Shown here piece after piece: positions 50,093 to 57,461 of a stretch of 64,000 nt of DNA (position 1 is its first letter; every line of letters begins with the position of its first letter). The translations under genes and the position numbers were made by a program. Under the pieces are notes generated by a model that saw only the letters and a program-made list of their open reading frames with translations, ran no database searches and had not been told where the DNA came from. The DNA is from Xanthomonas sp. Leaf148 (GTDB lineage Bacteria > Pseudomonadota > Gammaproteobacteria > Xanthomonadales > Xanthomonadaceae). The stretch spans positions 980,982-1,044,981 of the forward strand of contig NZ_LMOP01000008.1 of the NCBI RefSeq assembly GCF_001423585.1, given 5' to 3'.

Positions 50093-50857
50093 ATGTCGAC
50101 CACCACCACACCCATCACCGTGATCACTGGCGGCAGTCGCGGCCTTGGCCGCAATGCCGCGCTTGCGCTCGCTGCCGCAGGCAACGATATCGTGCTGACC
50201 TACCGCAGCCAGGCCGACGAAGCCGCCGCCGTGGTAGCAGAGATCCAGGCACTGGGCCGGCGCGCGCATGCGTTGCCGCTGGATGTTGCGCAGGCCGAGA
50301 CCTTCAGCGCATTCGCCGCGCAGCTGAAGGACGTGCTCGCCGATTGGGGGCGCACGCAGTTCGATGCCTTGGTCAACAATGCCGGCACCGGATTGCATGC
50401 GGCCATTGCCGATACCACGCCCGCGCAGTTCGATGCGCTGGTGGATATCCATCTCAAGGGGCCGTACTTTCTCACCCAGACGCTACTGCCGCTGATCGCC
50501 GATGGTGGGCGCATCCTCAACGTGTCGAGCGGCCTCGCGCGCTTCGCGCTGCCGGGTTCGTCGGCCTACGCGATGATGAAGGGCGGGGTGGAAGTGTTCA
50601 CCCGTTATCTTGCAAAAGAGTTGGGCGCGCGTGGTATTCGCGCAAATACGTTGGCGCCGGGCGCCATCGAGACCGACTTCAATGGCGGCAGCGTGCGCGA
50701 CAACGCGCAGGTCAATGCGATGGTGTCCTCGGTCACCGCACTGGGCCGGCCCGGCCTGCCGGACGACATCGGGCCGGTGGTGGCAGCGTTGCTCGCACCC
50801 GGCACCGGATGGATCAATGCACAACGCATCGAGGTCTCGGGCGGGATGTTGATCTGA
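50093..50857 (+). CDS. Short-chain dehydrogenase/reductase (SDR)
   Basis: The 254-residue enzyme shows the classical SDR pattern: TGGSRGLGRNAALALA (TGxxxGxG cofactor loop), VNNAGTG (NNAG), the Ser of NVSSGLARFALPGSSAYAMMK with the YxxxK catalytic pair, and LAPGAIETDFNGG. It would use NAD(P)H on an unknown alcohol or ketone in the cytoplasm. GGAG at 50082-50085 supports the ATG at 50093. It is divergent from the LysR gene, which probably controls it. Confidence 0.92.
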   Translation: MSTTTTPITVITGGSRGLGRNAALALAAAGNDIVLTYRSQADEAAAVVAEIQALGRRAHALPLDVAQAETFSAFAAQLKDVLADWGRTQFDALVNNAGTGLHAAIADTTPAQFDALVDIHLKGPYFLTQTLLPLIADGGRILNVSSGLARFALPGSSAYAMMKGGVEVFTRYLAKELGARGIRANTLAPGAIETDFNGGSVRDNAQVNAMVSSVTALGRPGLPDDIGPVVAALLAPGTGWINAQRIEVSGGMLI

Positions 50858-50976
50858 TTTGATGAGTCAGACAGTGCGGCGATGCCGTTCGACGACATCA
50901 CCGCTTGCAAGCCAGCGCATTGCGGGGAGCGCGATGACGATGCGCGGCGATGTATGCCAGGCGTTGCGTCGTTGCC

Positions 50977-51687
50977 TCACTGCAGGGGCTGATCGCCATG
51001 CAATACGGGATAGGGGTTCAACGCCTCTCCCTTCCACCACTGCTTTTCCGGCCCCAGGCGATGGATCTCGAAGTGCAGATGCGGTGCGGCCGGATTGGCA
51101 TTGCCGGTGCTGCCGACATAGCCGATGACCTGGCCACGTTTGATGGACTGTTTTTCGGCCAAACCATCGGCGTAGCGTTCCAGATGCGCGTAGTAGTAGC
51201 AGTACGTGCCGCCGGGCTCGAACTGGTACACGGTCAGTCCACCGCGTTCGCTGTCGAACAGTTTTTCGACCGTGCCATCTGCCACCGCAAGTACCGGCGT
51301 ACCGGCCGGCGCCAGGATGTCGATGGCGTCATGCACGCGGCCTTCGCTGCGCGCGTCGGTGAAGGTGTCCTGCAATTTGCTGCGGTCGATGCCCTGTACC
51401 GGGATCAGCAGACCGGTGCCAGCTGATGTCATATTGGCTGCCAGAGTAGAAGCAGGCGGTGCGGGCGCGGCCGGACTTTGCTGTGCAGGCACAGCATCCG
51501 ATGGCAGCGATGTTGGTGCGGGTTGCGCAGCAGGTGCAGCAACCACTGCAGTGTCGGTGGGCTGCGCAATCACCGTCGGCGCACTCGCCGACGGCGTGAC
51601 CGTTGCCTCCGGCGCGCCGCGTTCCAGCCACCAATAGCCGCCTGCACCGATTGCCACGCCTGCAACCAGAATCATCAGCAGTTTCAT
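50977..51687 (-). CDS. M23-family (LytM) peptidase
   Basis: The 236-residue protein has an N-terminal membrane anchor or signal (MKLLMILVAGVAIGAGGYWW), a Pro/Ala/Ser-rich linker (residues 25-85), and a LytM domain with the zinc ligands in VHDAIDILAPAGTPV and HLHFEIH. M23 enzymes cleave peptide crosslinks of peptidoglycan. It lies two bases downstream of the stop codon of the L,D-transpeptidase, so the two are one transcription unit: one makes crosslinks, the other may cut them. The product is probably periplasmic and membrane-tethered. Confidence 0.9.
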   Translation of the reverse strand: MKLLMILVAGVAIGAGGYWWLERGAPEATVTPSASAPTVIAQPTDTAVVAAPAAQPAPTSLPSDAVPAQQSPAAPAPPASTLAANMTSAGTGLLIPVQGIDRSKLQDTFTDARSEGRVHDAIDILAPAGTPVLAVADGTVEKLFDSERGGLTVYQFEPGGTYCYYYAHLERYADGLAEKQSIKRGQVIGYVGSTGNANPAAPHLHFEIHRLGPEKQWWKGEALNPYPVLHGDQPLQ

Positions 51688-51689
51688 GC

Positions 51690-52697
51690 TTACTCCTGCA
51701 TTACCACCGGAACCGACGGGCCGACCACGCTGGCCAGATTGACCACGTCCCAATTGGTCAGACGCACGCAGCCGTGCGATTCGGTCTTGCCGACATGGCC
51801 GGGCTCCGGCGTACCGTGCAGACCGTAATGCGGTTTGGACAGGTCGATCCACACCCGGCCAACCGGATTGTTCGGACCTGCCGGCAACGTGGCTTTTTGA
51901 TCGCCTTTTTTCGCGTCCCAGAATAGCTTGGGGTTGTACTTGAATACCGGTTCGCGCGAGATGCCCAGGATCTTCCAGCGCCCGATCGGCAATGGATCAT
52001 GCTTGCTGCCCGACGACACCGGGAACTGTGCGTAGACCTTACCGTCGGCATCGAACAGGCGCAGCGTCGAATCGGATTTGTCCACGACCAGCTTGGCCGG
52101 TTTGGCCAGCGGCGCAACGCCGTCGATGTTGGGAACCTGGATCACGCCGCCGGCCTTGCTCAACTCCACGCCGGGGTTGAGCTGGCGTAGCAGCGCCGGG
52201 TCGGCGTGGAAGCGCTCGCCCAGTGACTCATCCACCGAGGTATAGCCAAGCGAAGGCAGCTTGGCTTGCTCTGCGGGACCCTTGGGAATCGGCTGGAACG
52301 GGCCGGCAACGTCGGCATCGGTGAGTGTGTATTGCACCAGTGCCGGCGTGCTGTCGGCCTGCAGTGCCTGCCAGGTGGCGTCGTCCAGTTCGCCGGTCAC
52401 CTTGATGTTGTGCGCGGCCTGAAACCCGGACACCGCGCGCTTTTGATTCGAGCCGCGTTCGCCATCGATCTGGCCCGGCGAAAAATGCGCGCGGTCCAGC
52501 AGTACCTGTGCATGCAGATCCGAGCGTGCGCCGGTCGCGACGGCTTTTGCGGCAGACGTAGCCGTCGGCGCAGGTGCGGCGACAGGTGCGGGTTGCTGTG
52601 CCTGTGCCAGCGCAGATAGCGAAGCGCTCAACGACAGAGCGAGCAAACAAACGCGAGCGTAAGAGCGTGATGGCATGTGCAGATCCGGGAAAGGCAT
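51690..52697 (-). CDS. L,D-transpeptidase (YkuD domain)
   Basis: The 335-residue protein has a signal peptide (cleaved near LAQA), then a peptidoglycan-binding-type domain (about residues 55-100, IDGERGSNQKRAVSGFQAAH). The YkuD domain follows, from PAKLVVDKSDSTLRLFDADG to the catalytic motif HGTPEPGHVGKTESHGCVRL. L,D-transpeptidases form 3-3 crosslinks or attach proteins to the wall in the periplasm. The start at 52697 has AAGGTG five bases upstream; an alternative Met at 52676 lacks a site. It overlaps nothing, but the M23 gene starts two bases after its stop. Confidence 0.91.
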   Translation of the reverse strand: MPFPDLHMPSRSYARVCLLALSLSASLSALAQAQQPAPVAAPAPTATSAAKAVATGARSDLHAQVLLDRAHFSPGQIDGERGSNQKRAVSGFQAAHNIKVTGELDDATWQALQADSTPALVQYTLTDADVAGPFQPIPKGPAEQAKLPSLGYTSVDESLGERFHADPALLRQLNPGVELSKAGGVIQVPNIDGVAPLAKPAKLVVDKSDSTLRLFDADGKVYAQFPVSSGSKHDPLPIGRWKILGISREPVFKYNPKLFWDAKKGDQKATLPAGPNNPVGRVWIDLSKPHYGLHGTPEPGHVGKTESHGCVRLTNWDVVNLASVVGPSVPVVMQE

Positions 52698-53005
52698 GCG
52701 CGCACCTTGCCCGACCGGGCTGCGCTCTCTGCGTGAAATGGCTGCACGTTGACTGACTTGAGACGTAGTGTCGCTGCGGCCAGTGGCCAATCACGACGAT
52801 ACGGTGCTACGTTGCGCGACCGCCCGCGCGACCGCCCGCGCGACACCGCCACGTTGCGCGTGGTGTCGCGGATAGCTGCGCATGTGCAAGTCCGCACCAT
52901 CAGCCGGAAATCGACCGCCTGCCTCATGCGCAGACAATCGGCGGATGACTGGTGCGCCCACGTGCGAGTGCACGCACCTGGCCGCGTGCCGCACACGCTT
53001 GGTCG
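52698..53005. other. Gap between the L,D-transpeptidase and a TonB receptor
   Basis: No gene is visible in 308 bp. A 12-bp unit GCGCGACCGCCC is repeated in tandem at 52815-52838 with a partial third copy, next to an inverted repeat GCGACACC...GGTGTCGC that may end transcription of the receptor gene on the minus strand. Confidence 0.5.
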
Positions 53006-55720
53006 TCAGTAGGTATAGCCCAGTGTCAGCAGGTACGCCCGTCCGGTCTGCACATAAGCGCCATCGGCGCCGGGGTCGTAGGCCATGTAGCGATCGGACT
53101 TGCCCTGGGTTTCGTAGAACGTGGCGGCATTGAGCAGGTTCTTGGCCGACACGCCCACGTCGACGTGGTGCGGCAGGTGATAGGTGGCGCTGAAGTCCAG
53201 TGACTTGACCGGCTGCAGGTAGTAATTGAGCCGGTCGCTGGTCAGTCCCAGCAATTGCAGGCCGGTGTAGTGGTAGCTCAGGTCTGCGCGCAGGTGCGCA
53301 TCGTCGTAGAACAGATCCAGGTTGTAGATGCGCTCGGGTGCACGCGGCAACCAGGTTTTTTTCGGCTGATCGGCCCGTTTGCTGTCCGCTTCGCTGCGCT
53401 GCAGAGTGAGGTTGGCGGTGACGCCAAGGTTGCTCCAGATGCCCGGCAAGTCCTGCAAACGCTTGCTACCGGCTAGCTCTAGCCCGTACAGCGTGGCGGT
53501 GCCGCCGTTCTGCGGCATGGTCACCGGCACGCCGTTTTCGAAGGTGGTGCCGGTGGGCACCAATCCGCCGAGTGTGTTGTCGTTGCTGGTGGCCGACTGC
53601 GAGGTGTAGATGAAGCCGGTGATGCGCTTGTAGTAGGTCGAGGCGCTGAGCACGCCGCCGTTGTGGTCGTAGAACTCGGCCGATAGATCGGCGTTGTCGG
53701 CCTTGCTCGGCTGCAGCTCGGGGTTGGGTTTGGAAATGCCGACCACGCGCTGGGTGTCGTCGATGGTGTACACCGTCTCGCCGGAAATCAGGCCGAAGGC
53801 CGGGCGGCTGAAACTGCGGCGTAGCGAGGCGCGGTAGACGGTGAGATCGTCGGGCCGATAGTTGATGCTGATGCCGGGCAACACTTGCCCATAGGTGCTG
53901 CCGGTGCCGACGAAATTGCCGCTGTTGCCGTCGCCGCTGGATTGCCAGGAATCGGCCGAGTAGCGGGTCAACTCATAGCGCACGCCGGGCAGAATGCTGA
54001 CCTGGCCGATGTGTAGCGCGGCCATCGCGTAGCCCGAATAGATCGCTTCGGTGCTGGAGGTGGTGTTGGCGTTGTAGTCGTTGGCGGTATAGGCGCCCGC
54101 GCCGTTCGGGTCGTCGATGTATTTGTAGGGCAGGGCTTGCGCGCGCATCCAGTTGCGATCCAGCAGTTTGAACGGACCTGCGTAATGCCCGTCGAAGGCG
54201 TTGTAGGTAAGACGGCCGGGAATGGCGCTCAGCGGCGGTCCGCCTGCGGTAGGGAATGCGTAATTGGGGCCACCGAAGTACGGCCCGTTGGTGACGAAGT
54301 TGCCGTCCTTGTGGAAGAACGGGTGATCGTAGGCGCCGCGGTCGGAGTGATCGGCAGACAGGCCGACCTTGACGCTGTCCAGCACATCGCCATCGACCTG
54401 GTAGGTGATATCGGTATGCGCATTGATGCGGTTGTCGTGACTGCCGGCATCGTGGCCTTGCACTTTCCACAGCAGCGACGAATCCAGGTTGTAGAAGAAG
54501 TCCTTCAACGCCGCCGAACTGGGGCCGATGCTGGGGTAGGTTGGGTCGCTGAGGTCGAAGGCGAAGCTGCCCGAGGTAAAGCCATACAGACTGGCAGACA
54601 CATAGTCCGGCCGGCTGCGCGTACCACGCCCCACCGAAGCGCCGTAGTCGAAGCGCAAACGGTCCAATGTGGTCTGCCCGCCAAGCTGCAAGGTCGCCAG
54701 CTTCTCGTCGATGTCGTGGGTATTGAAGTAGCCGCCGCGCACCGCCGTGGGTTGGTTGAGATAGGTTTCCAGGCGCGCGCTGGATTGATCCTGCTGCCCG
54801 GTGACGCCGTAGCTGCCATAGATGGCGCGCGCATAGAGCGCACTGCTGTCGCCTTGCCAATCGAGCGAAAGGTTGCCGCCATAGCGTTCGATCTGGCTGG
54901 TGTACACGCTGTATTTGTAGCGCGTGCTGATCAACGGGCCGACAGCGCGCAGATCGGTTGCATTGGCCAGTGCGGGATCGGCCGGCACGTATTTGCTGTT
55001 GGGCGCCGGTGCCTGCGCCATGTTGTTGTTCTTGCCGTAATAGGCCGATGCGTAAACGCCGAACGCATGGTCGCTACCGAATTTCCAGGCGATTTCCTGC
55101 TGGAATGTGCCGCCGGTGTGCTTGCCGCCCAGGTGCGAGGCCAGCGTGTTGAGCTGCCCTTGCGCAGTGCTCTTGGCATACACGTCCTGGTCGAAATCAA
55201 ACGCATTGGGCGTGCGCATGTCGATCGCACCGCCAATCGCATCGCCAGGCATGTCGGGTGTGGGCGACTTGGACACCTGCACCGACTGGATACCGAACGG
55301 CGCCAGCATGTTCAAGGAGATCGCGCGCGTCGACGCATCGGTTTCCGGCATGCCGAAGCCATTGAGCGTGTAAGCGTTATAGCTGGCGTCCATGCCGCGG
55401 ATGCTGACGTAGGCGTTCTCGCCGGTGGTGGCCTGGCCCAGATGCATGTCGCTGTACGACGACAGACCCGGCAGATGCGCCACGACATCGGCGATGCCGC
55501 CGGACGGGATGGCGTCGATCTGCTGCTTGCTCATCACGCTGTTGACGCTGCTGGACAGGCGTTGCTCGTTGAGCGAGCCGGGCGTGGCAGCATGCTTGGC
55601 CTGCACGTTGACCGAATCCAGCGTGGTGGTGGCCAGCTCGGGCGTCTCGGCCAATACGGGTGCAGACAGCACCAATGCGATGGCGCAGCTCAGGCGATGG
55701 AGGGTGCGGGGAGTGTGCAT
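53006..55720 (-). CDS. TonB-dependent receptor, large (Xanthomonas/Caulobacter type)
   Basis: The 904-residue outer-membrane receptor has a signal peptide (to about LAET) and a plug domain with VVAHLPGLSSY, ISIRGMD-like VSIRGMDASYNAYTLNG, and VQVSKSPTPDMPGDAIGG followed by IDMRTPNAF. A large barrel ends LLTLGYTY. The SPTPDMPGDAIGG phrase marks the receptor group expanded in xanthomonads and Caulobacter, whose members import carbohydrates and other nutrients. Its direct neighbour is a secreted PI-PLC-like enzyme in the same direction, suggesting that the receptor takes up a product such as inositol phosphate or glycerophosphoinositol; that is an inference. The gap to that gene contains repeat copy B. 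Confidence 0.9.
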   Translation of the reverse strand: MHTPRTLHRLSCAIALVLSAPVLAETPELATTTLDSVNVQAKHAATPGSLNEQRLSSSVNSVMSKQQIDAIPSGGIADVVAHLPGLSSYSDMHLGQATTGENAYVSIRGMDASYNAYTLNGFGMPETDASTRAISLNMLAPFGIQSVQVSKSPTPDMPGDAIGGAIDMRTPNAFDFDQDVYAKSTAQGQLNTLASHLGGKHTGGTFQQEIAWKFGSDHAFGVYASAYYGKNNNMAQAPAPNSKYVPADPALANATDLRAVGPLISTRYKYSVYTSQIERYGGNLSLDWQGDSSALYARAIYGSYGVTGQQDQSSARLETYLNQPTAVRGGYFNTHDIDEKLATLQLGGQTTLDRLRFDYGASVGRGTRSRPDYVSASLYGFTSGSFAFDLSDPTYPSIGPSSAALKDFFYNLDSSLLWKVQGHDAGSHDNRINAHTDITYQVDGDVLDSVKVGLSADHSDRGAYDHPFFHKDGNFVTNGPYFGGPNYAFPTAGGPPLSAIPGRLTYNAFDGHYAGPFKLLDRNWMRAQALPYKYIDDPNGAGAYTANDYNANTTSSTEAIYSGYAMAALHIGQVSILPGVRYELTRYSADSWQSSGDGNSGNFVGTGSTYGQVLPGISINYRPDDLTVYRASLRRSFSRPAFGLISGETVYTIDDTQRVVGISKPNPELQPSKADNADLSAEFYDHNGGVLSASTYYKRITGFIYTSQSATSNDNTLGGLVPTGTTFENGVPVTMPQNGGTATLYGLELAGSKRLQDLPGIWSNLGVTANLTLQRSEADSKRADQPKKTWLPRAPERIYNLDLFYDDAHLRADLSYHYTGLQLLGLTSDRLNYYLQPVKSLDFSATYHLPHHVDVGVSAKNLLNAATFYETQGKSDRYMAYDPGADGAYVQTGRAYLLTLGYTY

Positions 55721-55736
55721 ACGGGGGGCTCGTGTA

Positions 55737-55879
55737 AGAGCAGCTAATAAACCTACTGTGCAGTCGTCAGGCGGGCGCGTCCGGTGCCCGGTGCGGCATG
55801 TACCACGCGTACACGCCGGTTCCTCCGCGCCGTCCACACCCATCTGACGACTGCTCGCTACGTTTTTTTAGCCGCTCCA
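55737..55879 (+). repeat. Terminal-inverted-repeat element, copy B
   Basis: The 143-bp unit begins AGAGCAGCTAATAAA and ends TTTTTTTAGCCGCTCC. It contains GTGCGGCATGTACCACGCGT in its middle and lies between the TonB receptor and the PI-PLC-like gene. It is in inverse orientation to copy C on the other side of that gene. Confidence 0.85.
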
Positions 55880-55991
55880 AGTGAAAGGAACGCCTGGCCG
55901 TGACGCGGGCGCAGGCGTGCAGTGCCGATGCCTTCCATTGCGGCGGGTCTGTGTGCATCTATGCGATGTGCGCCAATGCCAGTGGCGCAGA

Positions 55992-57167
55992 TCAGTGACT
56001 CAGATCGACGCCCTTGCAGTGCGTTGGCGGCCGCTGCGGATTGCAGCGCGCCACCGCATCGCCATCCAGGCGCACCTCGTAACCGGTATTGGCCGGCTCG
56101 TGCGCGGGAAAGTCGGTGCTCAGCAGCTGCGCACCACTGGCCAGCATGCTGTCGCGGCGGGTGGTGTCGTGTTGCTGTGCTTCTTTGAGGTCTGCATCGG
56201 TTCGCGTGCGCACCAGGTAGCCTGCTTTCACCAGCTGCGTGATCGTGTCGGCAGGCCCGTCGTTGAGTTCGGTGAATGCGGCATCGTCTTCGCCAGGCAC
56301 GGCATTGGTGAAACAGACCCGGCCACGCAGCGACGGATGTCCCGGCAGATAGCTCGCACCGGCGGTACGTTGGTCGAGCAAAAACACCACCTTGCCGCGC
56401 GTCTCGGCCAGCGACGGCCAGCCATGCGCAAGCACCGCCGCGTTGAGCGTGCGCGCGCTGCCACGCACCTGGTCGGGGCTGACGTATTCGCCCGGTCCAA
56501 AGACCGAGCGCAGTTCTGCATCCAATGCATCCATGGCCATTGCATCGAACGGCTCAGGCTGCACGCTGGGAAAGCCCAGCTGCACAGGCGCCTGCTTGGT
56601 TTCCAGCAGGATGAAGATCGGCACGTGCCCGGGGTGTTGCCTGGACCAGTCGCGCACCTGCTGCAGGCAGGCGATCAGCGGCTGGCACGTGCTGCGTTGG
56701 TCAACGTCCTGCACGTGCATGACCTTGAAGCCGGGTGTGTCCATCACGCCGGCGGGTGCGCTGGCCGGTGCTGGCGGCAGCCCGGCCTTGGCAATCTGCG
56801 CGGCGATCGCCGGGTGTGCGTAGCGACCACCCTGGGCATCGGCAAATACGTCCAGTTCCAGTTGCCGAACGCCATCGTCCAGTTGTTGTGTCAGCGACGG
56901 ATGGCGGTAATCCAATGCCGCGAACAACACGGGATTGAGCTGTTTCAGCAGCGTGGCTTCGCTGGGTGCAAACCCGGCGTGGTAGCTGTTGTGGCTGCCG
57001 ACGTATTGCAGGTCGGTGAGGCGCGGCGGAGCAGCTAGCGCAAGATTGCTGATGAGCAAGGCGGCAAACAGTGCAGCGTGCGGCAGCTTGCTTCGTTCGA
57101 TGCGCGACTGCTTCGCTTTGCGGTGAATGGCTGAACAACGTGCGGAAAAAACCGGAACAAAACCCAT
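55992..57167 (-). CDS. Secreted PI-PLC-like phosphodiesterase (calcium-dependent type)
   Basis: The roughly 391-residue protein has an N-terminal signal (KLPHAALFAALLISNLALAA). The enzyme domain starts LQYVGSHNSYHAGFAPSEAT, with a catalytic His candidate at residue 59. The Ca2+-ligand-like DGVRQLELDVFAD (E104, D106), the second His in FKVMHVQDVDQRSTC (H151), and FILLETK follow. This order matches calcium-dependent phosphoinositide phospholipase C-type proteins of bacteria. It would cleave phosphoinositides or a related phosphodiester in the periplasm or outside. The start is uncertain: 57167 is one of several upstream Met codons, and none has a convincing Shine-Dalgarno. Both sides carry a copy of the same repeat in opposite orientations. 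Confidence 0.8.
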   Translation of the reverse strand: MGFVPVFSARCSAIHRKAKQSRIERSKLPHAALFAALLISNLALAAPPRLTDLQYVGSHNSYHAGFAPSEATLLKQLNPVLFAALDYRHPSLTQQLDDGVRQLELDVFADAQGGRYAHPAIAAQIAKAGLPPAPASAPAGVMDTPGFKVMHVQDVDQRSTCQPLIACLQQVRDWSRQHPGHVPIFILLETKQAPVQLGFPSVQPEPFDAMAMDALDAELRSVFGPGEYVSPDQVRGSARTLNAAVLAHGWPSLAETRGKVVFLLDQRTAGASYLPGHPSLRGRVCFTNAVPGEDDAAFTELNDGPADTITQLVKAGYLVRTRTDADLKEAQQHDTTRRDSMLASGAQLLSTDFPAHEPANTGYEVRLDGDAVARCNPQRPPTHCKGVDLSH

Positions 57168-57291
57168 GCGGCGACGCCAGGAAACAAGGTGGTCGTCATC
57201 ATCCGGGCGCAGCTTGACGCGCATCTTTCCGCAGTGTTGCCGTCGTGCGTCAGTCGCTTCGATGCGTGCAGGCGAATCTAGTGAATCACTA

Positions 57292-57450
57292 AGAGCGGCT
57301 AATAAAACGTAGCGAGCCGTCGTCAGGTGGGTACGGACGGCGCACTCAAAACCGGAATGCACGCGTGGTACATGCCGCACCGAGCACCGAGCACCGAGCA
57401 CCGACTGCGCCTGCCTGGCGGTGAGCGCAGTCCTTTTGTTAGCCGCTCTA
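57292..57450 (-). repeat. Terminal-inverted-repeat element, copy C
   Basis: The 159-bp unit, inverted relative to copies A, B, D and E, begins AGAGCGGCTAATAAAACGTA and ends TTTTGTTAGCCGCTCT, giving nearly perfect 16-bp inverted termini. It has an internal expansion of the GAGCACC unit (three tandem copies) not seen elsewhere. It lies 125 bp from the chosen start of the PI-PLC-like gene. Confidence 0.85.
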
Positions 57451-57461
57451 CATGACTAGTT

